Below, one piece after another: positions 25,132-33,871 of a stretch of DNA of 64,000 nucleotides. Numbering within the stretch: position 1 is the stretch's first letter; every line of letters starts with the position of its first letter. Location: the NCBI GenBank assembly GCA_050258035.1, contig JBLMYA010000039.1, forward strand, positions 49,298 to 113,297, in the 5' to 3' direction. The position numbers were made by a program, and so were the translations under genes. The notes beneath the pieces are model-generated. The model saw only the letters and a program-made list of their open reading frames with translations, did no database searches and was not told where the DNA came from. Source of the stretch: DATBLE01 sp050258035 (lineage in GTDB: Bacteria > Actinomycetota > Thermoleophilia > Gaiellales > Gaiellaceae).

Positions 25132-26232
25132 TCAGGCCCCGGGCAGGATCAGCATCCGTCCCGGCTCTCCGGCCAGGGCAGCGTCGATCGCCTCGTTCAC
25201 CTGCTCGAGCGGGAACGTCCGGCCGAGCAACTCGCGCAGCTTCAGCCGGCCGCCGCGCACGTGCTCGAGCAGGAGGGGAAGCGAGACCGCCGGATCCTCG
25301 GAGCCGTACATCGTCCCGGTGAGCTGCTTCTCGCGGCGGTTGAACTCGGCGGGGTCGAGGTCGAGCCGGGCACCCGCGGCCGGCAACCCGACGATCACGC
25401 ACGTCCCGCTCGAGCGTGTGTAGCGGAGCGCCAGCGCCGTCGTGTCGGGGTTGCCGACGGCGTCGAACGCGTAGTCGGCGCCGTCCGGGAGCAGCCCCCG
25501 CATCAGCTCCTTGACCCCGTCCGGCGCCGCCGTGTGCGTGGCGCCGAGCTCCCTGACGAGCGCGAGCCGCGACTCGACCGGGTCGACGCAGACGATCGTC
25601 CCCGCGCCGGCGATCCGGGCGCCCTGGACGCAGAACTGGCCGACGCCGCCGGCGCCGACGACGAACGCCGTCCCACCCGGCTGCATGCCCGCCGCGAACA
25701 GCACCGCGCCGACGCCGGTCAGGGCCGCGCACCCGAGCAGCGCCGCCTCCTCGACCGGGATCCCGCCGCCGGTCGGAAGGGCGGCTCGTTCCGTGACGAC
25801 CAGGCGCTCGCTCATCGCGCCGGTGGCCGTGCCGCGGAAGAGCGTCTCGCCGTCGAGCGTCATACCGGTCGTCCCGTCGACGAGCGTTCCCGCCCCGATC
25901 GCCCGGTGCAGGTTCACGCAGGCAGCCGGGCGGCCGCGGCGGCAGTCGGCGCACTCGCCGCAGGCGGGCGCCCAGGAGAGGACGACGTCGTCGCCCGGGG
26001 CCACGGTCGTCACTTCGTCGCCGACGGCCTCCACCACGCCCGCGCCCTCGTGGCCGAGCACCATCGGCGTCGGCCGCTCCCATTCGCCCTTGATCGAGTG
26101 GAGATCGGTGCCGCAGATCCCGACCGCGGCCATGCGGACGAGCACGTCCCGGGGGCCGGGCTCGTCGAGGTCGATCTCCCGGACCTCGAGCGGATGCCCG
26201 GCCCCGCGGAAGACCGCGGCGCGTGACCTCAC
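25132..26232 (-). CDS. Zinc-dependent medium-chain alcohol dehydrogenase
   Basis: 366 residues from GTG 26232, which overlaps the cysteine-hydrolase-like stop as GTGA. Catalytic zinc ligands are in GICGTDLHS and LGHEGAGVVE; the structural-zinc lobe is CGECADCRRGRPAAC (four Cys). The NAD site is FVVGAGGVGQF and an acidic residue (CVDP) after the second strand favours NAD. It oxidises an alcohol or polyol of unknown identity. Confidence 0.88.
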   Translation of the reverse strand: MRSRAAVFRGAGHPLEVREIDLDEPGPRDVLVRMAAVGICGTDLHSIKGEWERPTPMVLGHEGAGVVEAVGDEVTTVAPGDDVVLSWAPACGECADCRRGRPAACVNLHRAIGAGTLVDGTTGMTLDGETLFRGTATGAMSERLVVTERAALPTGGGIPVEEAALLGCAALTGVGAVLFAAGMQPGGTAFVVGAGGVGQFCVQGARIAGAGTIVCVDPVESRLALVRELGATHTAAPDGVKELMRGLLPDGADYAFDAVGNPDTTALALRYTRSSGTCVIVGLPAAGARLDLDPAEFNRREKQLTGTMYGSEDPAVSLPLLLEHVRGGRLKLRELLGRTFPLEQVNEAIDAALAGEPGRMLILPGA

Positions 26233-26843
26233 GCGCCGAGCGCGGCTGCGACCGTCTTGCAGTCGGTGACGGTCGAGACGTTCTGCAGCGCGTAGTTGAT
26301 CGAGGCGTTGTGCCAGTCGGCGTTCATCGTCGAGCAGCCGTCCTCGGGCACGATCATGAAGTAGCCCTTGTCGGCGCCCGTGCGGGCGGTGTGCTCGATC
26401 GACATGTTCGTCCAGGCGCCGCTGACGACGATCGTGTCGACGCCGAGGCCGCGCAGCAGCGTCTCGAGCTTCGTGTCCTGCCAGCCGGACATCCGCATCT
26501 TCTCGACGATGTGGTCGCCACGCTTCGGCTCGAGGCCGGCGGCGGGTTTCGCGCCCCACGTCCCCCGGACGAGGGCGTTGGTGCCCTTCACGCCCTCGAA
26601 GAGCGGTGCGTTCAGCTTCAGCCCGGGCGCGCCCTTCTCGACGATGTACCACACGTGGATCACCGGCGCGCCGGCCTTACGGAAGGCGGCCGCCAGCTTC
26701 TTCACGTTGGCGACGACGTTCTGCTCCTTCGCGTGCTGCGGCGAGCCGGAGTCGGCGAACGCGCCCTTCTCGATGATCACGTCGTTCTGCATGTCCTGGA
26801 TCAGGAGCGCAGTGCGCTTCGGGTCCAGCTTGAGCTTGGCCAT
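26229..26843 (-). CDS. Isochorismatase-family cysteine hydrolase homologue lacking the catalytic Cys
   Basis: 204 residues with the fold's opening ALLIQDMQNDVI (catalytic-type Asp) and later VVSGAWTNMSIEHTARTG. In active members the last motif reads T-N-x-C-V; here the Cys position is Ser (TCG codon). It may therefore be a non-hydrolytic relative or use Ser. AAGGAG lies before the ATG, and the stop overlaps the next gene. It is cotranscribed with the SMP-30-type gene downstream of MsrB. Confidence 0.8.
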   Translation of the reverse strand: MAKLKLDPKRTALLIQDMQNDVIIEKGAFADSGSPQHAKEQNVVANVKKLAAAFRKAGAPVIHVWYIVEKGAPGLKLNAPLFEGVKGTNALVRGTWGAKPAAGLEPKRGDHIVEKMRMSGWQDTKLETLLRGLGVDTIVVSGAWTNMSIEHTARTGADKGYFMIVPEDGCSTMNADWHNASINYALQNVSTVTDCKTVAAALGA

Positions 26844-26856
26844 CGGTCTCGTCTCC

Positions 26857-27777
26857 TTAGTCCATGTAGGGCTCGCGGTGCGGCCCGACCTTCGTCGTGA
26901 ACGCGTACAGCGACGTCGAGCTCGGCACGAACAGGGTGTGCCAGTCCGGCCCGCCCCAGGTCAGGTTGCCGACGTTCTCGGGGATCCTGACCGTCCCGAG
27001 GTGCTCGCCGCCGGCGCTGATCACCCAGACGCCGCCCGGCCCGGTGACCCAGATGTTTCCCTGCTCGTCGCACTTCATCCCGTCCGGGATGCCCTCCTCG
27101 ATCACGCCCGAGCCGATGCCCTCGAAGAACATCCGACCGTTGGAGAGCGTCCCGTCGGAGCCGACGTCGTAGACCTTGATCCAGGCCTTCGGCGTGTCGT
27201 TGACGTAGAGCAGCGACTCGTCGGGCGAGAAGCAGAGGCCGTTCGGCTGCTCGTACTCGTCCCGCTCGACGACGAGCTGCGGGTCGCCCCCGCCCGGAGG
27301 GAGCCGGAAGACGCCCTGCCAGCCGAGTACGCGCTCGCGTTCGACCCCGAAGCCGGGCATGCGGCCGTACCAGGGGTCGGAGAACCAGATCGAGCCGTCC
27401 GACTTGACGCACACGTCGTTCGGGCTGTTCAGCTCCTGGCCGTCGTAGTGCGACGCCAGCACCTCGCGGTTCGTGTTCTTGCCGTCGGGATCCATGCGCA
27501 CGAGCGAGCTCGTCGAGTGCTCGCACACGATCAACCTGCCGTCGGCGTCCAGCGTCATCCCGTTGCCCTTGTTGCTCGGGCTGAGCACCTCCGCGACGCC
27601 GTCCGCCTCGTCCCACCGCCGGCGCGTGTCGCCGGGCATGTCCGAGAAGAGCAGGAACTGCTCCTTCGGGTTCCAGATCGGCCCCTCGGTGAAGGTGAAG
27701 CCGGTGCCGAGCTGCTTCACCTCGACGTTCTCGTCGACGAGGCTCGCGAGCTTGTCTGACCTCACGTCAACGCTCAC
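26857..27777 (-). CDS. SMP-30/gluconolactonase/LRE-family beta-propeller
   Basis: 306 residues. LGTGFTFTEGPIWNPKEQFLLFSDM opens the six-bladed propeller with the metal-binding Glu in TEGP; ELNSPNDVCVKSDGSIWFSD and NGLCFSPDE carry the metal Asn and Asp positions. The family hydrolyses sugar lactones with a divalent metal. The start GTG 27777 has GGGAGGAG before it. It heads a minus-strand operon with the hydrolase-like gene, dehydrogenase and formyltransferase, which suggests sugar acid or lactone use. Confidence 0.85.
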   Translation of the reverse strand: MSVDVRSDKLASLVDENVEVKQLGTGFTFTEGPIWNPKEQFLLFSDMPGDTRRRWDEADGVAEVLSPSNKGNGMTLDADGRLIVCEHSTSSLVRMDPDGKNTNREVLASHYDGQELNSPNDVCVKSDGSIWFSDPWYGRMPGFGVERERVLGWQGVFRLPPGGGDPQLVVERDEYEQPNGLCFSPDESLLYVNDTPKAWIKVYDVGSDGTLSNGRMFFEGIGSGVIEEGIPDGMKCDEQGNIWVTGPGGVWVISAGGEHLGTVRIPENVGNLTWGGPDWHTLFVPSSTSLYAFTTKVGPHREPYMD

Positions 27778-27832
27778 GCTCTCCTCCCTCTCTCGCTTCG
27801 AAAGACGGCCCGAACCTAACAGAGAAGCGTCG

Positions 27833-27854
27833 GGGTCGGGCTCCGGCCCGACCC
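27833..27854 (-). terminator. Stable hairpin after msrB
   Basis: A perfect 9-bp GC stem (27833-27841 with 27846-27854) and TCCG loop lie just past the msrB stop on the minus strand. No immediate T run follows, so termination may be partial. Confidence 0.5.
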
Positions 27855-27864
27855 GATGTCCCGT

Positions 27865-28266
27865 TCAGTCCTCGTCGTTCGCGTCGAAGTCGAGCGCGAG
27901 CGAGTTGATGCAGTAGCGCTGCCCGGTCGGGTGCGGTCCGTCCGGGAACACGTGCCCGAGGTGCGAGTCGCAGGCGGCGCAGCGGACCTCGATCCGCCGC
28001 ATCCCGTGGCTCGTGTCGAGCTCGGCCTCGACCGCGTCCTCGTCTGCCGGCTGGAAGAAGCTCGGCCACCCCGAGCCGGAGTCGAACTTCGCGTCCGAGC
28101 GAAAGAGCTCGGCGCCGCACGCGCCGCAGCGGAACACGCCGTCCTCCTTCACGTGGTTGAGGTCGCCCGACCAGGGCGGCTCGGTCGCGGCGCACCGGAG
28201 AATCGCATAGCGGTCGGGGTCGAGCTCCTGCCGCCACTGCTCGTCGGTCTTGCGGATCTTCTCCAT
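27865..28266 (-). CDS. msrB: Peptide-methionine (R)-S-oxide reductase MsrB
   Basis: 133 residues. Zinc site CGACG and CAACDSHLGHVF, substrate region GSGWPSFFQP, and catalytic Cys in RYCINSLALDF (about residue 121). It repairs oxidised methionine in cytosolic proteins. It sits at the end of the cofactor-maturation gene run but is a general repair enzyme, so the link may be only positional. Confidence 0.95.
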   Translation of the reverse strand: MEKIRKTDEQWRQELDPDRYAILRCAATEPPWSGDLNHVKEDGVFRCGACGAELFRSDAKFDSGSGWPSFFQPADEDAVEAELDTSHGMRRIEVRCAACDSHLGHVFPDGPHPTGQRYCINSLALDFDANDED

Positions 28267-28271
28267 ACCTC

Positions 28272-29018
28272 TCAGTCCACTTCGGCGTGGATTCGTTTCT
28301 TCGCGGCCTTCAACGGGCCGCCCTCGCGGCCGGCGCGGACGGCGAGCATCTCGGCGAGGATCGAGAGCGCCGTCTCCGCCTGCGAGTCGGCGCCGATGTC
28401 GAGGCCGCAAGGGCCGGAGATGCGCTCGAGCGCCTCCTCGGAGACACCGGCCTCGAGCAGCCGCTCCCGGCGGCGCTCCTGGTTGCGCCTGGAGCCGAGG
28501 GCGCCGATGTAGAACGCCTCGGTCTCGAGCGCACGCTTCAGCGCCGGCTCGTCGAACTTGTCGTCGTGGGTGAGGACGACCACCGCGGTCTGGTGGTCGG
28601 GGCCGATCTCGTCGAGCGCTTCCTCCGGCCACTCGACGATCAGCCGGTCGGCGCTCGGGATGCGCTCGGGCGTCGCGAACCTGGCGCGTGCGTCCGCGAC
28701 GATCGCCGTCCAGCCGAGCAGCTTCGCCCCGCGGCAGAGCGCCTCGGCGGTGTCGACCGCGCCGTAGACGAAGAGCCGCGGCGGAGGCCCGTACCACTCC
28801 GCGAACACCTTCGAGCCGTCACGAAGCTCGAGCAGCCGGTTGCCCCCACCGCGGATGAGCTCGTCGAACTGGCCGAGCGCCTCCTCCGGGACGGTGTCGC
28901 CGACCTGGTCGCCCCCCTCGACGACGAGGCGCTTCGAACCGGCTCCCGGCCCCTCGACGACGGTGAAGAGCACCGCGCGCTCGCCCGAGCGCGCCAGCTG
29001 GGTGAGCCGCTCGATCAC
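28272..29018 (-). CDS. xdhC: XdhC-family molybdenum-hydroxylase maturation protein, Rossmann-type (second XdhC gene)
   Basis: 248 residues from GTG 29018 (GTGA overlap with the preceding small gene). It contains RLFVYGAVDTAEALCRGAKLLGW, the Rossmann segment of XdhC, VVVLTHDDKFDEPALKRAL and GALGSRRNQERRRERL, then CGLDIGADSQAETALSILAEM, all typical of the XdhC C-terminal domain. XdhC inserts and sulfurates the molybdenum cofactor of xanthine-dehydrogenase-type enzymes. The enzyme itself is encoded on the other strand at 33.9-37.6 kb. Confidence 0.9.
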   Translation of the reverse strand: MIERLTQLARSGERAVLFTVVEGPGAGSKRLVVEGGDQVGDTVPEEALGQFDELIRGGGNRLLELRDGSKVFAEWYGPPPRLFVYGAVDTAEALCRGAKLLGWTAIVADARARFATPERIPSADRLIVEWPEEALDEIGPDHQTAVVVLTHDDKFDEPALKRALETEAFYIGALGSRRNQERRRERLLEAGVSEEALERISGPCGLDIGADSQAETALSILAEMLAVRAGREGGPLKAAKKRIHAEVD

Positions 29019-29326
29019 TCGACGCACTCCACGAACACGTCGATCTCGCCGCCGCAGGGCAGCCCGACCTCCCAGGCCTCCTCGTCTGCGATCCCGTAGC
29101 TGAGCAGCTTCGGCTCGCCCGTCTCCATCACCTCGCGGGCGTTCTGGTAGACGTCCGACTCGACGCAGCCGCCCGAGACCGAGCCGCACATCTGCCCCGA
29201 CTCGGACACGGCGAGGCTGGTCCCGACCGGCCGAGGGGCGGAACGGCGGGTGGCGACGACGGTCGCGACCACCACCTTCTCGCCCTGCTCCCGCCAGCGC
29301 TCGACCTCTTCCAGGATCTCCTTCAT
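29015..29326 (-). CDS. Small XdhC/CoxI N-terminal domain protein
   Basis: 103 residues holding only the XdhC_CoxI domain: VATVVATRRSAPRPVGTSLAV, then the conserved GSVSGGCVESDV and LPCGGEIDVFVE. In many species this is the first half of one XdhC protein. Here it is a separate gene coupled by 4-bp overlaps on both sides (ATGA with the VWA gene, GTGA with the Rossmann gene). Confidence 0.88.
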   Translation of the reverse strand: MKEILEEVERWREQGEKVVVATVVATRRSAPRPVGTSLAVSESGQMCGSVSGGCVESDVYQNAREVMETGEPKLLSYGIADEEAWEVGLPCGGEIDVFVECVE

Positions 29327-30480
29327 GCCGCGTGCCTCCTCTCGATGCCGGCGAGAACGCCGGCCAGGTCTTCCAGGCTTTCCAGGTTGTGACCGGGCAG
29401 GAACCGGTCGACGTAGGGCAGCGCGGCCCGCATCCCCCCGGCGAGCGGCTCGTAGTCCGGGTGGCCCTTCAGCGGGTTCACCCAGACCACGGAATACGCA
29501 CTGCGGGCGAGCCGGGCCATCTCCCGCGCGACCGTATGCGTGTCCTCCCGCTCCCAGCCGTCGGAGACGATCACGACCACTGCGCCGCGCGAGAGCGCCC
29601 GCCTCCCCCACCGGTCGTTGAACGCCTTCAGCGACGCGCCGATCCGCGTCCCGCCGGACCAGTCGACGACCCGCTTCGACGCCTCGTCGAGCGCACGTTC
29701 GGGGTCGACTCCCGCGAGCTCCTCGGTCAGGCGGGTCAGCCGCGTGCCGAACGCGAACGCCTCGACGCCGCGGCCGCTCTCGAGCAGCGCGTGGACGAAG
29801 AGCAGGATCGCCCGTGAATAGGGCTCCATCGAGCCGGACACGTCGCAGAGCACGATCAGCTTCCGGTTGGTCTCGACGCGCCGGCGGAACGCCCGGTCGA
29901 CGGGGTCGCCGCCGGTCGCGAGCGAGGCGCGGACGAGACGCCGCAGGTCGAGCGTCGATCCCTGTGGGTGCCGGCGCAACCTGCGGGATCGCCGCTGGGG
30001 ACGCGCTTGGGCGAGCTCGGCGATCATCGACCGGATCCTCGCCAACTCCTCGGGCGCCAGTTCCGAGAAGTCCTTCTGGCGCAGGAGCTCTTGCGCGCTC
30101 CAGCCCGAGGCGCGCTCCTCCCCCTCGGAGCTCGCCTCGGCCTCCTCGGTGCCGTTCCTGGACGAGACTCTCGCCGTCTTCAGGCGCTCGACCTGCGGCG
30201 AGCGCGGCGGCGCCAGCTCCGGCGCCCGCAGGAACCACGCGGCGAAGGCGCGGTCGAAGGCGTCGATGTCGTCGGCGCGCGAGACGAGCGTCTGGCGCAG
30301 CGTCCAGTAGACGTCGTCGCGCCGGGACAGGTCGATCGTGTCGAGACCGGTCATTGCGTCGCAGATGCGGCCGGGTCCGACCTCGAGCCCGGCCTCGCGC
30401 AGCACGCGGCCGAAGGTGACGACCTGGCGGACGATCGGCTCAGCCAGCGCGCGCCTCCGCGACGAGCGATGCGAGCGCAT
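29323..30480 (-). CDS. CoxE-like VWA-domain protein
   Basis: 385 residues. The N-terminal half has FGRVLREAGLEVGPGRI and the DDVYWTLRQTLVSRADDIDAF helix region of CoxE. The C-terminal VWA domain has the metal-ion site LCDVSGSMEPYS (about residues 212-223). CoxE works with the MoxR ATPase CoxD in maturing molybdenum-copper or molybdenum-sulfur active sites. ATG 30480 overlaps the ATPase gene by 41 bp; no better start is visible. Confidence 0.88.
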   Translation of the reverse strand: MRSHRSSRRRALAEPIVRQVVTFGRVLREAGLEVGPGRICDAMTGLDTIDLSRRDDVYWTLRQTLVSRADDIDAFDRAFAAWFLRAPELAPPRSPQVERLKTARVSSRNGTEEAEASSEGEERASGWSAQELLRQKDFSELAPEELARIRSMIAELAQARPQRRSRRLRRHPQGSTLDLRRLVRASLATGGDPVDRAFRRRVETNRKLIVLCDVSGSMEPYSRAILLFVHALLESGRGVEAFAFGTRLTRLTEELAGVDPERALDEASKRVVDWSGGTRIGASLKAFNDRWGRRALSRGAVVVIVSDGWEREDTHTVAREMARLARSAYSVVWVNPLKGHPDYEPLAGGMRAALPYVDRFLPGHNLESLEDLAGVLAGIERRHAA

Positions 30481-31312
30481 CGTCCCGCACCGTCTCGAGG
30501 TCCTCGTGGTACTTCAGGACCGAGCCGAGCGTCTGCTCGACGATCTCGGCGTCGAGCTCCTCGCGGCCGAGCGCCGCGAGCGCCTGCGCCCAGTCGATCG
30601 TCTCCGCGACACCCGGCGGCTTCGCCAGGTCGAGTCCCCTCAGCCCCCGGACGAACCGGGCCGCCTGCGCAGCGAGCCGCTCCGGGATCCCCGGCACGCG
30701 CAGCACGACGATCTCGATCTCCCGCTCCAGCGCCGGGTGCCCGATCCAGTGGAACAGACACCGGCGCTTCAGGGCGTCGTGCAGCTCCCGCGTGCGGTTG
30801 GAGGTGAGGATCACGCTCGGCCGGCGCGTCGCGGCGATCGTGCCGATCTCGGGGATCGTGATCTGGAAGTCGGAGAGCACCTCCAGCAGGAACGCCTCGA
30901 ACTCCTCGTCCGCCCTGTCGATCTCGTCGATCAGGAGCACGACCGGCTCCGGGCTCTCGATCGCCTCCAGCAGAGGGCGACGGATCAGGAACTCCGGGCC
31001 GAAGAGCTCTTCCTCGTGGACCGTGCCCTCCTGGGCCGCGCGGATGTGCAGCAGCTGCCGCGAGTAGTTCCACTCGTACACGGCGTGGGCGACGTCGAGG
31101 CCCTCGTAGCACTGCAGGCGGATCAGGCGCGCCGGCAACGTCCGTGCCAGCGCCTTTGCCGCCTCCGTCTTGCCGACGCCCGCCTCGCCCTCGAGCAGCA
31201 GCGGCTTCTGCAACCGGAGCGACAGGAACAACGCCGTCGCCAGCCCGCGGTCGGGCAGGTAGTCCGCGTCGCGCAGGGCGAACTCGAGATCGTCGATCGT
31301 CGCGAAGGCCAT
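30440..31312 (-). CDS. MoxR-family AAA ATPase (CoxD type)
   Basis: 290 residues. Walker A GEAGVGKTEAAKAL, Walker B VLLIDEIDRADEEFEA, sensor 1 PSVILTSNRTRELHDALKRR with the arginine finger, and an AAA lid. With the VWA gene it forms the usual MoxR-VWA chaperone pair, and the following XdhC-type genes point to molybdenum hydroxylase maturation. TAGAGT lies 7 bp before the ATG, and the gene diverges from the lactonase gene. Confidence 0.9.
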   Translation of the reverse strand: MAFATIDDLEFALRDADYLPDRGLATALFLSLRLQKPLLLEGEAGVGKTEAAKALARTLPARLIRLQCYEGLDVAHAVYEWNYSRQLLHIRAAQEGTVHEEELFGPEFLIRRPLLEAIESPEPVVLLIDEIDRADEEFEAFLLEVLSDFQITIPEIGTIAATRRPSVILTSNRTRELHDALKRRCLFHWIGHPALEREIEIVVLRVPGIPERLAAQAARFVRGLRGLDLAKPPGVAETIDWAQALAALGREELDAEIVEQTLGSVLKYHEDLETVRDDALASLVAEARAG

Positions 31313-31333
31313 CGAACTAACTCTAGTGCCGCG

Positions 31334-31362
31334 TTGACTTGCGGGGCTTCAGGGCGTACAAA
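31334..31362 (+). promoter_or_regulatory. Promoter of the MBL lactonase gene
   Basis: TTGACT (31334-31339), 17 bp, TACAAA (31357-31362), then 6 bp to ATG 31369. This is the best sigma-70-like promoter in the window and fits a leaderless message. Confidence 0.65.
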
Positions 31363-31368
31363 CGGCGC

Positions 31369-32235
31369 ATGGCGACGCACGAGCTGCGCCTGCTGTCGCT
31401 GATCGACGTCTTCGTCGAATCGAGCTTCCTCGTGCTCGCGCGCAACATGGGCACCCCCGTCTGGGCCCACACCTGGGGCATCCTGATCCTGGGCAGCCCC
31501 GCGGGCCCGATCCTCGTCGACACCGGCGCGCTGGAGCCCGGGATCATGAGCCGGCTGGGCATGCAGGGCCGCGTCGCCGAGGGGATGGAGCTGGAGAACG
31601 CGCTCGGCGCACACGGCGTCGGGATCGGCGACGTCGCCGCCGTCCTCCACACGCACTGCCACATCGACCATGCGGGACAGGACAACCGCTTCCCGATGAC
31701 GACGCCGGTGGTGATGAACCGGCGCGAGCTCGAGCACTCCGTGTCCGGCCTGATGGGCGCGCAGTACCCGCCCGAGTACGTGAAGCACCACGTCGACCGC
31801 CTGCACACGCCGGGCGCGCTGCGCCTGCTCGACCTCGAGCTGTCCGGGCCGGACGAGATCTACGACGGGATCGTCTGCGAGGCGGCAGGCGGACACACGG
31901 AAGGCTCGATGAACATCTTCGTCGAGACCGCCCAGGGAACGGCCTGCATCTGCGGCGACATCATCTACGACATCCACAACCAGGTCGTCGAGCCGTGGCA
32001 CATCGGGCTCGCCGACGAGCCGCAGACGACCGGGAACCACACGATGCGCAAGCGCGAGGAGAAGGCGGCGATCAAGAAGGCGCTGAACCGCGACTTCGTG
32101 CTCCCGCTCCACGACTTCCCGGCCCGCGTCGTTGGGGGCCGGGTCGTCGCCCGCCTGAAGCACGAGGTGCCGGGCCCCGAATACGACGTCGGCGAGTTCG
32201 CGGCCGAGGTCGCCGAGCCGGTCGCCGCCGTCTAG
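31369..32235 (+). CDS. N-acyl homoserine lactonase family MBL-fold hydrolase
   Basis: 288 residues from ATG 31369. The dinuclear metal site is HTHCHIDHAG (about 97-106), followed by further ligands in GGHTEGSMNI and GDIIYD and a His in LPLHDFP. This is the AHL-lactonase (AttM/AiiA-like) branch by sequence layout, but other lactones are possible substrates. It is transcribed from its own strong promoter, divergent from the CoxD-type ATPase gene. Confidence 0.85.
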   Translation: MATHELRLLSLIDVFVESSFLVLARNMGTPVWAHTWGILILGSPAGPILVDTGALEPGIMSRLGMQGRVAEGMELENALGAHGVGIGDVAAVLHTHCHIDHAGQDNRFPMTTPVVMNRRELEHSVSGLMGAQYPPEYVKHHVDRLHTPGALRLLDLELSGPDEIYDGIVCEAAGGHTEGSMNIFVETAQGTACICGDIIYDIHNQVVEPWHIGLADEPQTTGNHTMRKREEKAAIKKALNRDFVLPLHDFPARVVGGRVVARLKHEVPGPEYDVGEFAAEVAEPVAAV

Positions 32236-32328
32236 GCATCCGCGCGGAACGGGCAGACCGGTGCCGGGGATGCCGCATCGCCCCGGTTCCCGTTGTCGAC
32301 GTTCGGCACCTCGAACCGACGAGGATGC

Positions 32329-32711
32329 ATGGCAGAGCTCGACGAGCGCCCGCGGCGCGCTGGAGGGCAAGAACCTCTGGAGCCTCGCGACCGTCAATCC
32401 CGACGGCTCGCACGGTCATGTGGATGAGCCTCCGCGACGGGAAGATGCTCGTCGACACCGCGCTCGGCCGAAAGAAGCCGCGCAACCTCGCATCGAACCC
32501 GGCGTGGCGCTTTCGTGGTACGGCCCGGGGCAGCCTACGGGACGATCGCGATCGAGGGGCGCGTGGTCGAGAGCTATACCGGCGCCCAGGCCGAGGCAGA
32601 CATCGACTCACTGGCCAAGAAGTACATCGACGAGGACGTCTACCCTGACGCGAGGAGGGCGAGCGCCGCATCTCGTACCCGATCGAGCCGGTGCACGTCC
32701 AGACCGGCTAG
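32329..32711 (+). pseudogene. PPOX-class F420/FMN-dependent enzyme, broken by several frameshifts
   Basis: Pieces of one PPOX split-barrel protein are spread over three frames in order: MAELDE, then ARGALEGKNLWSLATVNPDGS, then MWMSLRDGKMLVDTALGRKKP, then VALSWYGPGQP, then YGTIAIEGRVVESYTGAQ and SLAKKYIDEDVYPD, then GERRISYPIEPVHVQTG and stop 32711. At least five shifts are needed. Nearly all can be repaired by adding one base to a short homopolymer (for example CCGGC to CCGGGC near 32505). That pattern fits consensus sequence error as well as true decay. Confidence 0.75.
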
Positions 32712-33799
32712 CCGGACAGCCGGTAGAACCGCCAGAAGTCGTTCTTGATCGCCAGCACCTCGAACCCGGCGAAGCCGGCCTCCTCCGCATACCCGCGCAC
32801 GGTGCTCTCGCGCATGACGGTGCCGGTACCGGCCGGATCCTCTCCGACCATGCCCACGGGCAGGCAGTGGAGGACGCTGAAGCCGTAGTAGAGACGCTCG
32901 ACCGGGCCGGCGTCGAGCGAGAAGCGCTCGGCGGTGCGCTCGTCGCCGACGATCACCGAGCCGCCCTCGGCGAGCAGGCCGCGCAGGGTCCGCAGCACCT
33001 CGACCGGACGCGACATGTCGTGCAGCGCCTCGAACACGGTCACGAGGTCGTAGTGCCGGGCGAACCCCGGGTCGGCCGCGTCCGCGTGGTGAAAGGTCAC
33101 GCGGTCTTCCACGCCGCTTCCCGGTAGCAACTCCCGTGCGCGGTCGATCGACGCTCCGTCCAGGTCGATCCCGTCGACCGTCACCTTGGGATAGCCGCGG
33201 GCGATCTCGATCGAGGATCTGCCCAGCCCACAGGCGACGTCCGCGACCCGCGCGGGCGGGTCGTCCCGAAGACGCTCGTGGACGTCGGGGACGGCGGGCA
33301 GCCATTCGGTCGCGAGCAGGTTCTCGAACAGCGGCCGGGTGAAGCGCGCCTGGCCCTCGTGGAGGTCTGCGCCGTAGTCGGCATAGGGCACGCCGTCGCC
33401 CGACCTGAAGGCGTCGAGCAGCGCGTCGATCGGACGGACGCAGGCGACGACGGCCTGGGCGATCGGAGCGATGTAGCTCAGGCTCGTCTCGCCGAGGAGA
33501 GGCTCCTCGTGCCCTTCCGGCAGCGAGTACCTCCGATCGCCGGGGTCGGCGTCCGGGTCGTCCACCTCGACGATCCCGCTCATCGCCTGCTGCTCGAGCC
33601 ACTCCCTGGCGTACCGCTCGTGGATGCCGGCCGCCCCGGCGAGCTCGCCGGGCGTGCGGCCGTCCTCGGCGAGCGCCCGATACAGGCCGAGCCGGTCGCC
33701 GAGGTACACGGTGAGGAGATCGAACGTCCCGAGCGTCGCCTCGAAGAGGCGCTCGACGAGCGCGTCGCGACGCTCCTCGGTGGTCGCGAGAGATGCCAT
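32708..33799 (-). CDS. SAM-dependent class I methyltransferase with N-terminal winged-helix domain
   Basis: 363 residues from ATG 33799, with AAGGAGG just upstream. The N-terminal 110 residues resemble the winged-helix dimerisation domain of small-molecule methyltransferases (TFDLLTVYLGDRLGLYRAL, TPGELAGAAGIHERYAREWLEQQ). The SAM site is VADVACGLGRSSIEIARGY (motif I, about 188-206), then VDGIDLDG and a motif with VTVFEALHD. Substrate unknown. A much longer frame upstream is an artefact over coding sequence on the other strand. Confidence 0.85.
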   Translation of the reverse strand: MASLATTEERRDALVERLFEATLGTFDLLTVYLGDRLGLYRALAEDGRTPGELAGAAGIHERYAREWLEQQAMSGIVEVDDPDADPGDRRYSLPEGHEEPLLGETSLSYIAPIAQAVVACVRPIDALLDAFRSGDGVPYADYGADLHEGQARFTRPLFENLLATEWLPAVPDVHERLRDDPPARVADVACGLGRSSIEIARGYPKVTVDGIDLDGASIDRARELLPGSGVEDRVTFHHADAADPGFARHYDLVTVFEALHDMSRPVEVLRTLRGLLAEGGSVIVGDERTAERFSLDAGPVERLYYGFSVLHCLPVGMVGEDPAGTGTVMRESTVRGYAEEAGFAGFEVLAIKNDFWRFYRLSG

Positions 33800-33871
33800 G
33801 CCTGCCTCCTTGACCTCGATTCTCGTCCGTGCGCAGCGTACGACCGTTCCTGGTTTGACAGCAAGGCCGGT

